Shown: positions 1 through 8,175, numbered from the stretch's first letter. The stretch is 28,361 bases of DNA from CAJXII01 sp965242915 (GCA_965242915.1 CBDETN010000008.1:1-28361); one strand, 5' to 3'. Notes: a model not told the origin generated them from the sequence alone. Numbers and translations are program-made.

Positions 1-1
1 G

Positions 2-169
2 CCAGACTTTCTCAATTTAATAGGAATTGTTCTGTTCAAAAAACTGTGTTCAGCCATTAAAAACAAAGATTTAACCCAAATAAGAAAAGATATAGAAGAA
101 TATATCTTGGTGTTTTGGGCTTTGTTTGGCTTATTTTTTACTAAACTTTTTATTTTTACAAAGTTCTAG
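2..169 (+). CDS. C-terminal end of an unknown membrane-associated protein (5' end outside window)
   Basis: An open frame enters from the left edge and ends at a TAG at 167-169, giving 55 residues. The last 25 residues are strongly hydrophobic and aromatic (YILVFWALFGLFF...), consistent with one membrane helix close to the C-terminus, preceded by a charged stretch (KNKDLTQIRKDIEE). No family is recognised. It ends 22 bases before the attC-like site at 192 and points toward it, which is the wrong direction for a cassette of the adjacent integron relic. It may therefore be the chromosomal gene at the relic's border. It could also be a chance open frame, since only 55 codons are visible. Confidence 0.4.
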   Translation, partial: PDFLNLIGIVLFKKLCSAIKNKDLTQIRKDIEEYILVFWALFGLFFTKLFIFTKF

Positions 170-191
170 AAAAAATATTAGATATTTAAAA

Positions 192-263
192 ATTTAACTT
201 GTATTTTGACTGTAAAGTTAGCTTATTTGGGACTAAATTCACAGTCTGTACGATTTGTTAGGT
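192..263 (-). other. attC-like recombination site (integron cassette end)
   Basis: A 72-base imperfect inverted repeat lies just past the stop codon of the HNH gene. Outer boxes are ATTTAAC (192-198) and GTTAGGT (257-263), which fit the RYYYAAC / GTTRRRY core consensus and pair along all 7 bases if G-T pairs are allowed. A second arm pair is TTGTA (199-203) with TACGA (249-253), and an inner perfect arm pair is GACTGT (208-213) with ACAGTC (241-246). Unequal spacers between arms would leave unpaired bases on one side, as in folded attC sites. The position, size and orientation fit the 3' end of a cassette read on the minus strand. Short AT-rich boxes occur by chance, so the pairing and the nearby intI relic carry most of the weight. 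Confidence 0.5.
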
Positions 264-276
264 TTATTTTGTTTGC

Positions 277-966
277 TTATTTATTAAAAGCATTTCCTTT
301 TCCTAAATTGCACTGTTGACATTTGACTTCTAAGTTATTTTCTTCAGTTTCTCCACCTTTTGAATAAGGTAATATATGGTCAACATGTAATTTTACACCT
401 CTTTCTGTAGTTGGACTTTTTCCACATGATTGACAGGTAAATCCATCTCTCATAAGAATTGAAAAACGGAGTCTGTCTGATATATTTCTTTTTGTTTTAT
501 GTTTAATAACTTTATTTTTAGGTACTAGTATATCAGAAAATACTTTTTCTGATATACTAGTATCTGCCTCTTGGTTTATATACTTACCAAAATTTATTAA
601 AGTATCATTCCAGCTATTAAATCTACTAAGATAAGTATTTAAAGCAAATTTTGAAATTGGTTTTTTTTTATTTCTTTTGATGTTGGTTGTTGACCAAGAT
701 ATTCCCAAATATTTTGTAAATTTTAAAAAAGTTCATCATCACTTACATGGTTTTTTGCTTTTCCTGCTTTAAGTCCAATTTTTTTCTAAGGCATTGTGCC
801 ATGTATCAAATCTTCTACTTAAAGTACTTGCATGAAACTTTCCAAGTTTATTATATCCTGCTACTGTAATTTGTTTTTTTCCAAATTTTTTAGCTACATT
901 TTGAAGGTCATTTAATAATTCTTCTTCACTCACTGTTCGATTTTCTAACTTTATATTAAAGTTCAA
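277..966 (-). pseudogene. HNH endonuclease with N-terminal HNH-associated repeats, decayed
   Basis: Reading from a TTG at 966 (AAGGA Shine-Dalgarno just upstream), the protein starts with a repeat typical of the domain found beside HNH nucleases (DLQNVAKKFGKK...RRFDTWHNAL). A second copy (NLQNIWEYLGQQPTTS...YLSRFNSWNDTL) follows. The C-terminus holds a zinc-type HNH nuclease: CQSCG, then HVDHILPYSKGG, then CQQCNLGKGN. The frame is broken three times. An A7 run (minus strand, near 777-785) shifts frame after HNALEK; a TAA stands where ELF(E)NLQN is expected (near 728); and an A9 run (near 661-669) shifts back before PISKF. The intact gene would encode about 230 residues. Placed between attC-like and attI-like sites and pointing away from the intI relic, it looks like the first cassette of an integron. 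The HNH half alone could still be expressed from the TTG near 708. Confidence 0.75.
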
Positions 967-1090
967 TATCCATCCTTTATATATAACTTGCTTAAGATAA
1001 CTATTTATAACTACCCATAATTATACACATATTATCCTAAAACCTCCTAAATGGTACAAAAGTATGACATTTTGCAATATTTTTATTGAT

Positions 1091-1097
1091 ATCTAAC
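1091..1097 (-). other. attI-like core site
   Basis: ATCTAAC on the plus strand reads GTTAGAT on the minus strand, matching GTTRRRY. It lies 49 bases upstream of the start codon of the integrase relic and 125 bases upstream of the HNH cassette start, which is where attI should be. This is a 7-base match only. It is called because of position relative to the integrase fragment and the attC-like hairpin at 192-263. The rest of 967-1145 shows no gene; it would hold the integrase and cassette promoters. Confidence 0.35.
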
Positions 1098-1145
1098 ATA
1101 TTTTGATAGGATATCATCTTAAATAAGATATAAAAGGTGCAAATT

Positions 1146-1392
1146 ATGCAAAAAGATAAAAAATGATTAGATTTAGTAGTTGACAAAATCAGTGTAAAAC
1201 ATTATAGTATAAAAACTGAACAATCATATAGCAGTTGGATAATAAGATACGTCTTATTATCATAATAAAGAATATCCCAAGGATATGGGAAAATATGAAA
1301 TTGAACAATATTTTACATATTTAGCAGTTACACAAAAGATAAGTCCAACTACTCAAAATCTTGGTGGGTTTGAGGTTTATATCTTACTATAA
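1146..1392 (+). pseudogene. intI: N-terminal fragment of an integron-type integrase (tyrosine recombinase)
   Basis: From the ATG at 1146 (AGGTG upstream) the sequence reads MQKDKK, an in-frame TGA at 1164-1166, then LDLVVDKISVKHYSIKTEQS and SYSSWIIRYVLL. After a 1-base shift near 1250 it continues HNKEYPKDMGKYEIEQ, YFTYLAVTQKISPTTQN. This matches the SAM-like N-terminal domain of integron integrases (pattern VKHYSxRTEQxY..WI.RFIxFH.KRHPxEMG..E...FL..LAV...VSxSTQN). Homology stops at about 1359, exactly where the catalytic domain (R..H..R..Y) should begin, and the frame closes at 1390-1392. Roughly 250 C-terminal residues are missing, so the gene is dead. It could alternatively come from a non-integron recombinase with the same N-terminal domain. 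The remaining 90 bases to dprA hold no other gene. Confidence 0.75.
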
Positions 1393-1482
1393 TTAATCTC
1401 TACTTTTTACGCCGATTTATTGCACTTATTGGTTAAATTCAAGGTATACATTATACTCAAACAAAGAAAATTAAGGTAAACG

Positions 1483-2250
1483 ATGTCAGAACAATATATT
1501 AAAATTATAGATGAATTAAAAAATATGAAAAAGTATCCAAAAAAACTCTTTTATAAAGGAGATATCTCTTTACTTAAAAAAAGAAAAGTTTCAATAGTAG
1601 GAACACGTAAACCAACTTTATATTCTCAACAAATAACCCATAAAATTTCAAGTGAACTTGTAAAAAGAGGAGTAGTAATAGTAAGTGGTGCAGCAATTGG
1701 TATTGATGCTATTTCTCACACTAGTGCTAAAAGTTCAAATACTATTGCAGTTGTTGCAAATGGTTTAGATATAAGATACCCTGCAATTAATTCAAAACTT
1801 ATAAAATCAATTGAAGAGAATGGTTTAATTTTAAGTGCTTATAAAGATGGTGAAAAAGCACGTCCTTACAGTTTTGTTTTAAGAAATGAAATTGTTACTG
1901 CTCTTGGAGAAATTTTAATTGTTACCCAAGCTGATGAAAATAGTGGTACCTTAACTTCAATAAATTATGCTCTTAAAATGAATAAAAAAATTTATACTAT
2001 TCCACATAGACTAGGAGAGAGTCTAGGAACTCAAAAACTAATACAGCAAGGTTTGATTGAACCAATTTATGACTTAGAGAAGTTCTTAAACTCTTTTGGA
2101 AGAATTTTACAACAAGAAGATACATTAGAGGTTTATCTTAATACTTTTCCTTTATACGATGAGGCCTTAAAAATATATGGCAATAAAATTTATGAGTTAG
2201 AACTTGAGGGTAAGATTATAATAAAAAATGGGTATATTAATCCCGTTTAA
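1483..2250 (+). CDS. dprA: DNA-processing protein DprA (competence; RecA loader)
   Basis: DprA (Smf) binds incoming single-stranded DNA in the cytoplasm during natural transformation and hands it to RecA. The 255-residue protein has the Rossmann-fold core motifs in order: SIVGTRKPT (37-45), SGAAIGIDA (68-76), GLDIRYP (94-100), RNEIV (134-138) and QADENSGTL (149-157). It lacks the N-terminal SAM domain of longer homologues, a form usual in Campylobacterota, and ends in a short winged-helix-like tail. The ATG has an AAGG Shine-Dalgarno 7 bases upstream. Its 3' end overlaps the convergent nhaA by 14 bases. The frame is intact, so the cell may be able to take up DNA, which fits the load of foreign elements nearby (inference). 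Confidence 0.93.
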   Translation: MSEQYIKIIDELKNMKKYPKKLFYKGDISLLKKRKVSIVGTRKPTLYSQQITHKISSELVKRGVVIVSGAAIGIDAISHTSAKSSNTIAVVANGLDIRYPAINSKLIKSIEENGLILSAYKDGEKARPYSFVLRNEIVTALGEILIVTQADENSGTLTSINYALKMNKKIYTIPHRLGESLGTQKLIQQGLIEPIYDLEKFLNSFGRILQQEDTLEVYLNTFPLYDEALKIYGNKIYELELEGKIIIKNGYINPV

Positions 2251-3433
2251 TACTAAAATTTCTTTTACCTTTTACAAATTTTAAAATTGTATAACCTACA
2301 ACACCAGATAAAAAAGAACCTATTAAAATACCTAATTTATCAGTATGATGAAAAATCATAGTCTCTTTAAAAGCTAAAGAATTTATGAATAAACTCATAG
2401 TAAAACCAATTCCAGTTAACACAGCAACCCCATACATTTGAGGCCAAGAAACAAATCTTGGAAGTTTTGCTAATTTATATTTTACAGCTAAATATGAAAA
2501 AAGAAATACACCAATTTGTTTACCGAAAAAGAGACCATAAATAACACCTAAAGAGGCAGGTTGCATAATTTTTTCAAACGATAAATTACTTAAATCAACT
2601 CCCGCATTTACAAATGCAAAAAGTGGTAGAATATAAAAAGCAACCCAAAAATGAATATAATGTTGTAAAGATTTTACGGGTGAAATATGTTTTCTTTTTT
2701 CATTTATTGCATTTAAGGGAATTGTAAAAGCAATAATAATTCCAACTAAAGTTGCATGAACACCAGATTTCATAACAAATATCCATAATAACATACCTAT
2801 AATTGCATAAAAACCTAAACGTGTAACTTTAAATCGATTAAGTATAAAAAGAAGCATAATACAAAGTGCAGCTAAAGCTATTGCTAAAAAAGATAGTTCT
2901 GAGGTATAAAAAACTGCGATTATTAATATAGCACCTAAATCATCAAAAATAGACAAGGCCATCAAAAATATTTTAAGTCCAACTGGTATTTTTTTCCCCA
3001 AAAGAGATAGGATGCCTAGAGCAAAAGCAATATCAGTTGCAGTAGGAATTGCCCAACCTTGAAGGGCAAACTCATTATCAAAATTAAACATTATATAAAT
3101 TAAAGCAGGAACAAACATCCCACCAAGAGCAGCAATTGCAGGAAGTGCTACTTTAGACACACTTGATAAATGTCCAATGATAAGTTCTCTTTTAATTTCT
3201 AAACCAATCAAAAGAAAAAATATAGCCATTAATCCATCATTAATCCATAATATTAGTGGTTTATTAATATGAAGAATATTTCCAACTTTAAACTCTATTT
3301 GAGTATGTAAAAAAGAGGTATAAAAGTCTGCAAAAATAGAATTTCTTAAAACTAAAGCCAAAATTGTTACGAATATTAAAATAAGTCCAGATATTGATTC
3401 TTTTTTTATATATTTTCTAACTAGTATTTTCAT
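2237..3433 (-). CDS. nhaA: Na+/H+ antiporter NhaA
   Basis: NhaA is an inner-membrane antiporter that expels one Na+ (or Li+) for two H+ and keeps pH and sodium balanced. The 398-residue frame is full length with about twelve hydrophobic segments. The ion-site motifs are present: GWAIPTATDIAFALGIL with Asp134 (Asp133 in E. coli) and ALSIFDDLGAI with Asp164/Asp165. The conserved late segment GIGFTMSLFI is also there. The start ATG has an AGGTG Shine-Dalgarno. Only 25 bases separate the start from the end of an IS (3459), so the native promoter has been cut off; expression would have to come from the IS or from a minimal promoter in that gap. It is convergent with dprA and overlaps it by 14 bases. 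Confidence 0.95.
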   Translation of the reverse strand: MKILVRKYIKKESISGLILIFVTILALVLRNSIFADFYTSFLHTQIEFKVGNILHINKPLILWINDGLMAIFFLLIGLEIKRELIIGHLSSVSKVALPAIAALGGMFVPALIYIMFNFDNEFALQGWAIPTATDIAFALGILSLLGKKIPVGLKIFLMALSIFDDLGAILIIAVFYTSELSFLAIALAALCIMLLFILNRFKVTRLGFYAIIGMLLWIFVMKSGVHATLVGIIIAFTIPLNAINEKRKHISPVKSLQHYIHFWVAFYILPLFAFVNAGVDLSNLSFEKIMQPASLGVIYGLFFGKQIGVFLFSYLAVKYKLAKLPRFVSWPQMYGVAVLTGIGFTMSLFINSLAFKETMIFHHTDKLGILIGSFLSGVVGYTILKFVKGKRNFSIKRD

Positions 3434-3458
3434 AGTTTCACCTAATGTTTAATACTAT

Positions 3459-4951
3459 GAGCCACTTGCAAATTCAATAATACTCAATAGCTAATTTTTT
3501 ATTTTCATCACTTTTAGTTTTAAAAAAATGATTATTTATTTTTCTTTGCGTAGTTTACACTAAATTTAGTAAATTTCTTAAAAAATCATATTTTTTCTCC
3601 ATACTTTATGGTTTTGACTATAAAATTGAAGATTTTTCTATTATTTTTAATAAAAGTCATGTAATGAGTTTTAAACTTTGATGAATACAAACAGATAAAA
3701 TTCCAAATGATAAAACAGAAGCTACTTTTGTAGCTCCTTGATAATAAATTGTATTACATCCAAAGTCATCTTTTAAATATTTATTTACTCTTTCAACCAT
3801 ACTTCTTTGATTGTAGTGGTGTTCATCTGATGATTTAGGTAAATTTAAAAATTCAAATTTTACTTTTTCATCTTTGATAAGTTGAATCTTTTGTTTTAAT
3901 TCTTTTGAGTTCTTGGGATTTATATCTATAATTGCTTTATGATTTAGTTTTTCAGAAAACTCTCTAATTATATCGCTGTCATACCCAGCATCAAGTAAAT
4001 CACGAAGATACATCACTCTTTTACCAGTTTCATTGATAAGTGGAAGTGCTACTGAACTATCATGAACATTTGCACCTGAATAGAATGCTGCTATTGGTAT
4101 ATCTCCATCTACTGCACTAATATGAAGTTTACCACCTATTGTAATCTCTCTGTTACCTTTAGAATTTTGTTTGACACCAACACCACAAACAGTAGATACT
4201 AAAGATAACATCTTTTTAGTAGTTTTCATCTCTTTTTGTAGTTCTAAAATCTTTGGTTTTACAGGCTCTCTCTTTTCACCTTTCTTAGGTCGTCCGACCT
4301 TATTTTTAGGCTTTTCTTCTTTCTCAATCTTTACAGGTTTTTCTCTAAGTGGTATCATAGCAGCATCTGTTGCATTGTACATAAAAACTGTATCCGATAA
4401 ATATTCATTAACAAACTTTTTATGAGTTTTTTGAGCTATTTGTAAATCACTCAATTCTTTGAATACCCTACTAAATTTAGCTTCACTTGGAATATCTATT
4501 TTATACCTCCATCCACACAATACTCGTAATACTCTATCGCTATGAAGTCTATCAATTAAATCTCTTGTTGTTTGCATATTGTAAACAGATTTAGCAATCA
4601 TTGCTCTTGCTATCTCTTCTCTATCTTTTGGTGTATTTGTAATCGTTACAACTGTTATATTCTTTTCAATTTGAGCAAAGTCTAAAATCTTTATTAGTTT
4701 CTCTTCTTTGGTACTTAATGTTCCTAATTGTTCTTTTATTTCAAGAAACAAACAATTTTCAAGGTTTAGAATTTTAGTCCACATTTTAGATAGGTTTGTA
4801 GATAATTTTGGTAAAATATTTGTCATAAGTTGAATCTCTTTTCTGTTAAATTTTATGGTATAAAATTATAACTTATCTGAAATTAGATTTCAACTTTTTG
4901 TAACAAAAATGAATTAAATTATGAGCTTTTTTGTGAATTTGCAAGTGGCTC
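3459..4951 (-). mobile_element. Insertion sequence with GAGCC ends, copy 1
   Basis: The element is bounded by perfect 18-base inverted repeats, GAGCCACTTGCAAATTCA, at both ends. It is 1493 bp with one transposase gene on the minus strand. A second, nearly identical copy lies inverted at 13036-14527. Unlike copy 2 there is no matching target duplication: the left flank is CTAT and the right is TAAA. This suggests that a deletion or recombination has removed one original flank. The left end is 25 bp from the nhaA start, and the right end abuts a 42-bp tail of another IS (4952-4993). About 200 bases between the transposase stop and the left end hold no gene. Confidence 0.93.
3657..4826 (-). CDS. 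DDE transposase, copy 1 (family not assigned; IS4/IS5/IS1182-like superfamily)
   Basis: The 389-residue protein is full length. A helical N-terminal half is followed by an RNase H-like catalytic domain with likely catalytic residues Asp154 (NATDAAMIPL), Asp279 (LLDAGYDSD) and Glu345 (RSMVERVNKYLKDD). A lysine-rich insert (about 163-192, with VGRPKKGEK) sits between the first and second acidic residues. The DAGYDS and ERVN motifs resemble IS4/IS5/IS1182-type enzymes, but I cannot place the family precisely. Compared with copy 2, this copy keeps Gly281 in the second Asp motif and is the better candidate for the active enzyme. It points toward nhaA, so read-through transcription could reach that gene. 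Confidence 0.88.
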   Translation of the reverse strand: MTNILPKLSTNLSKMWTKILNLENCLFLEIKEQLGTLSTKEEKLIKILDFAQIEKNITVVTITNTPKDREEIARAMIAKSVYNMQTTRDLIDRLHSDRVLRVLCGWRYKIDIPSEAKFSRVFKELSDLQIAQKTHKKFVNEYLSDTVFMYNATDAAMIPLREKPVKIEKEEKPKNKVGRPKKGEKREPVKPKILELQKEMKTTKKMLSLVSTVCGVGVKQNSKGNREITIGGKLHISAVDGDIPIAAFYSGANVHDSSVALPLINETGKRVMYLRDLLDAGYDSDIIREFSEKLNHKAIIDINPKNSKELKQKIQLIKDEKVKFEFLNLPKSSDEHHYNQRSMVERVNKYLKDDFGCNTIYYQGATKVASVLSFGILSVCIHQSLKLIT

Positions 4952-4993
4952 TAAATTATTGTTTTAAGGTGCTTGGGTTTTTAGAGGTGCCCT
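4952..4993. repeat. 42-bp right-end remnant of the IS5-type element
   Basis: These 42 bases, ending in the terminal repeat TTTTTAGAGGTGCCCT, are identical to 9315-9356 of the IS5-type element at 6984-9357. Nothing else of that copy survives on the left, where the GAGCC element begins directly. The IS4-type element was then inserted into the last bases of this terminal repeat. After removal of the IS4 element the repeat runs straight into the IS256-like fragment at 6580, showing that this copy had landed in that gene. Confidence 0.85.
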
Positions 4994-4994
4994 T

Positions 4995-6568
4995 CAACGC
5001 CATTAAGTTAAGGAATTAATTCATATTATTATAAGTCTAAAATATCAAACAGCACAAAGATAATTCATCAGAAAGCCTTATTTTATAGGCTTCTCAAGTA
5101 GTTTGTAACTACTATTTAGATATAATATATACTTATATTAGTAAGGTTAAATATGTTAAAAAAAACTGTCAAGTTTTAGCAGTTTTTAGAGATAAACCAA
5201 AAGATGTTGTATTTATAAATAAACATAAAATTGGTATAAATAGTTTCACAAGAAATAGAAAGTTAGGATTCGATAAAATTATGACTGTGATAATGAAAAA
5301 AAGTAGTAAATCTTTACAAAATAGTTTAAATGATATGCAATTAGATTTAGGTGATGATTATACAATCACTAATAGTGCATATACACAAGCAAGAGCTAAA
5401 TTAAATTATACAGCATTTGAAGAATATGCAAATATGTCAGCAGAAGTTTTTTATAGTGATGGTGAGTATCAAACTTTTAAAGACTTTAGACTATTAGCTA
5501 TAGATGGTTCAGTAACAACTTTGCCAAATAGTGAAGATGTAAAAAAAGAATTTAATCCCATGAAAGTAAGATGTCAAATTAAAGATTATGCAAAAGATGT
5601 GGTACAAGCAAGAGTATCATGTGTATTTGATGTCTTAAATAATATAGCAATAGATGCATCAATTACTAATAAAAATAAAAGTGATGATAATGATTTAGCA
5701 GCATATGATGAGAGAACTTTAGCTTACGGTCATTTAGAACATTGTGATGAAAATGATTTAACTACAATGGATAGAGGCTATATTGGCTTTGAACCATTTG
5801 CTAGAACATATAATAAAACAAATATATTGATTAGACTTAGAAAAAATATATTTACTAAAGCAAAATTCTTATTTGACAAACATAGTGAACAAAAAGATGT
5901 TGTTTTAGATATTACACCAAATAAACAAACTAAACAAAAAATGAAAGATTTAGGATTGCCAACTAAATTAAAAATTAGATTTATACAAGTGATTTTAGAT
6001 ACTGGTGAAGTTGAAGTACTAGCTGCTAATGTACTAGATAATAAGAAACTCCAAACAACAGATTTTAAAGAGTTATATGCTAAAAGTTGGGGAATAGAGA
6101 CATATTACGATGTATTAAAAAATAGACTATATTTGGAAAACTTTACAGGATTAACAGCACTTGCCGTTAAACAAGATTTTTATGCCACTATATTTTTGAC
6201 AAACTATGAATCATCAGTGACATACGATACAAATGAAGAATTAAAAGAAAAAACCAAAGATAATAAATATATACAAAAAGTAAATAAAGCAATATCATTT
6301 AATGCTATTAAATATAAAGCATTTGATCTATTTTATTCAGATGCTCCACACGATGAAGTACTTGAGCAATTAGAGAAGTTATTTTTAACAAATACAATAG
6401 TGATTAGACCTGATAGAAAATCAAAACCTAGACTGGATAAAGATGCTCAAAAATCTACAATAGCTACAAATTCGATAAATTTTTTAAAAAGAAAAAAGAA
6501 AAATGTTGGTAACTAAACAGCTTGTACAAAGGGTTTATAATGATAAAAAGCTTAACTTAATGGCGTTG
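4995..6568 (+). mobile_element. IS4-type insertion sequence with 11-bp target duplication
   Basis: The ends are 18-base inverted repeats, CAACGCCATTAAGTTAAG, at 4995 and (reversed) ending at 6568. They are flanked by identical 11-base duplications GAGGTGCCCTT at 4984-4994 and 6569-6579, a size typical of the IS4 family. The element is 1574 bp. Upstream of the transposase are two hairpins: AAGCCT...AGGCTT near 5075-5093 and AGTAGTT-tgt-AACTACT near 5098-5114. They are followed by a TATAAT-like box near 5121, an arrangement that can shield the transposase from outside transcription. The target was the terminal repeat of another IS. Confidence 0.95.
5153..6516 (+). pseudogene. IS4-family transposase with a 1-base deletion near the start
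   Basis: The catalytic core is intact: LLAIDGSVTTLP (first Asp), LTTMDRGYIGF (second Asp) and KSWGIETYYDVLKNRL, the IS4 Y-(R/K)-E-K signature with E-x6-K. The full reading frame would start at ATG 5153 (MLKKT...) and continue as QVLAVFRDKPKDVVFINKHK, but an A8 run at 5158-5165 is one A short, so the ATG frame stops after 8 codons. One extra A would give a single 454-residue protein. An internal ATG at 5281 yields 411 residues lacking about 43 at the N-terminus, so partial function cannot be excluded. Slippage on the A-run could also restore the frame. Confidence 0.85.
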
Positions 6569-6579
6569 GAGGTGCCCTT

Positions 6580-6780
6580 ATATTATATTTGAGTGATAAT
6601 TGTTGTAAAGTTTGTTTTTGTAAAAAGTACTCTTTAAATATTTTATTTTGTAGTTTTATTGGTCTTCTTTGAGAGCTAAACCATCTATTACAATGTTTAC
6701 ATTTATATCTTTGGATATTATTTCTTTTACTTTTTTTTAACACTTTTATAATTACATTTAGGACATATTTTTAGAGCTTT
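6580..6780 (-). pseudogene. N-terminal fragment of an IS256/IS1249-like transposase
   Basis: The fragment begins with a zinc-ribbon pair, ICPKCNYKSVKK then, after a frameshift in an A-run near 6738, KSKRNNIQRYKCKHCNRWFS. It continues to QTLQQLSLKYN and is cut there by the terminal repeat of the IS5-type element. The last residues align with the start of the second fragment at 15830-16611 (TLKQLATKYN), so both come from related elements. The stretch 6781-6887, between this and the tRNA, shows no gene. Confidence 0.7.
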
Positions 6781-6887
6781 TTACAATCTATTATAAATAA
6801 TCCTTTAAAAACCCTTATAGTACTTGAGTTAGATTAAGTTTTTAGGCGCCTATATTTTTTATTAAGTCTAATTTTTTGATTAAATAA

Positions 6888-6963
6888 TGGTGACCATGAT
6901 TGGACTTGAACCAACGACAACTACGATGTCAACGTAGTGCTCTACCACTGAGCTACACGGTCA
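6888..6963 (-). tRNA. tRNA-Val (anticodon GAC), CCA encoded
   Basis: The minus strand folds into a complete cloverleaf of 76 nt including an encoded CCA. The acceptor stem pairs TGACCGT with ATGGTCA (one G-T pair). The D arm is GTAGCTCAGTGGTAGAGC, and the anticodon arm CTACG-TTGACAT-CGTAG gives GAC. The T arm is TTGG-TTCAAGT-CCAA. It reads GUC and GUU valine codons. It sits alone: the IS5-type element starts 20 bp upstream (6984) and the IS256-like fragment lies about 107 bp downstream. Two directly repeated IS5-type ends flank it. Confidence 0.96.
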
Positions 6964-7131
6964 AAAAAAATAAAATATATTTAGGGCACCTCTAAAAACA
7001 ACTTTTTCATCCATTTAATTAAATTTTTTGGAAACATATCTTATCTTCAAATTCAATTTTATTAAAAATCTTACTAAACTTCACACATTATTGGATAAAG
7101 TTTAGTAAAATTTCTATAATCTTCTTTCATT

Positions 7132-8175
7132 TTACTTGACTTTTACCTTTTCTAGTCTGATTATTTGTTCATATCTAAATAGGTTATATGTAAGATTTAA
7201 AAATCCTATGGATGATTTAATTCTTTTTAATCCTATGGATCTCATATGTAAGGCATCATTCATAGAGTTTGTCATAAATCCAAATATATGCTCAACCCTT
7301 GCTCTAATTTTAGATTTAATATGATTTGACTCTTTTTGGGTATTGCTAAGTGGCTTACCTCTATATCCTTTTTCATGAACAAAGCTTTTACATTCATTCT
7401 TTTCTAAAAACTCTTCTATCTCCTTACTTCTATATGCACTGTCTGCATGTAACCTTTTATCTGTTATGTCTATAATATTTTTTATTTCAGTTGAATCATG
7501 TGGTGCTGCACTTGAAACACTATATTTAGTAATTAATTTAGTTTTCTCATCTGCATTTATATGATCTTTATATCCATAATGTCTTTCACCTGCTTTTGTC
7601 ATCCATCTTGCATCACAATCTTTTTGAAATACTTTAGAACGATTTCCCTTTTTTATCTTTTTTAGAAAATGCAATAGGAATAGCACCTTTTTTAATATCT
7701 GAATTATCACCTCTACTGTTTCTTTGTCTTGGTACATCTACAAAGGAAGCATCTATCATACTTCCTTCTTTCGCAATAACACCTTGGGTAATGAGTTGTT
7801 TAGCAAATAACTCAAATAATGTTTGAGATAGGTTTTATTTGCTAATTGTTCTTTAAAATGCCATATTGTTTTTTCGTCAGGTATCTTATCTGTTATTTTT
7901 AAATTTAGGAATTGTTTAAATGATGTTCTGTCATTTATCTGAAACTCTGCTTGTTCATCACTTAAATTATAATACTTTTGTAGAATTAGAATTTTAAACA
8001 TCGTTAGCTTATCATATGCAGGTCTTCCACCAGCACCTTTTGGTTCAACATATAGAGCTTTTTCAATTGGATTCCTAAATAGTTCCCAGTTTATCACTTT
8101 ATCTAATTTAGACAAAGGAGGTTGATACTCTTTGATTTTATTTTCATGATATTCTAAGTCAAATAATCCCGTCAT
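7132..8175 (-). pseudogene. IS5-family transposase, two frameshifts
   Basis: The start (MTGLFDLEYHENKIKEYQPP) and the N-terminal domain (GGRPAYDKLTMFKILILQ, DEKTIWHFKEQLANK) are IS5-type. A frameshift near 7840 moves the reading to QTLFELFAKQLITQGV, then IDASFVDVPRQRN with the first catalytic Asp. A second frameshift near 7655 leads to NRSKVFQKDCDARWMTKAGE, HADSAYRSKE (second Asp) and VEHIFGFM (Glu). Uninterrupted, the protein would be about 347 residues. Both shifts lie at or close to short homopolymers. The promoter region is separated from the gene by the IS481-type insertion, so it is inactive. Confidence 0.88.

Noticed and set aside
4171..4425. 84-codon open frame antisense to the GAGCC transposase (also at 13561-13815)
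   Set aside because: It is the antisense shadow of the transposase coding region, has no Shine-Dalgarno and recurs only because the element is duplicated.
7136..7324. 62-codon plus-strand frame in the IS5-type element
   Set aside because: It is antisense to the transposase C-terminus, with no independent support.
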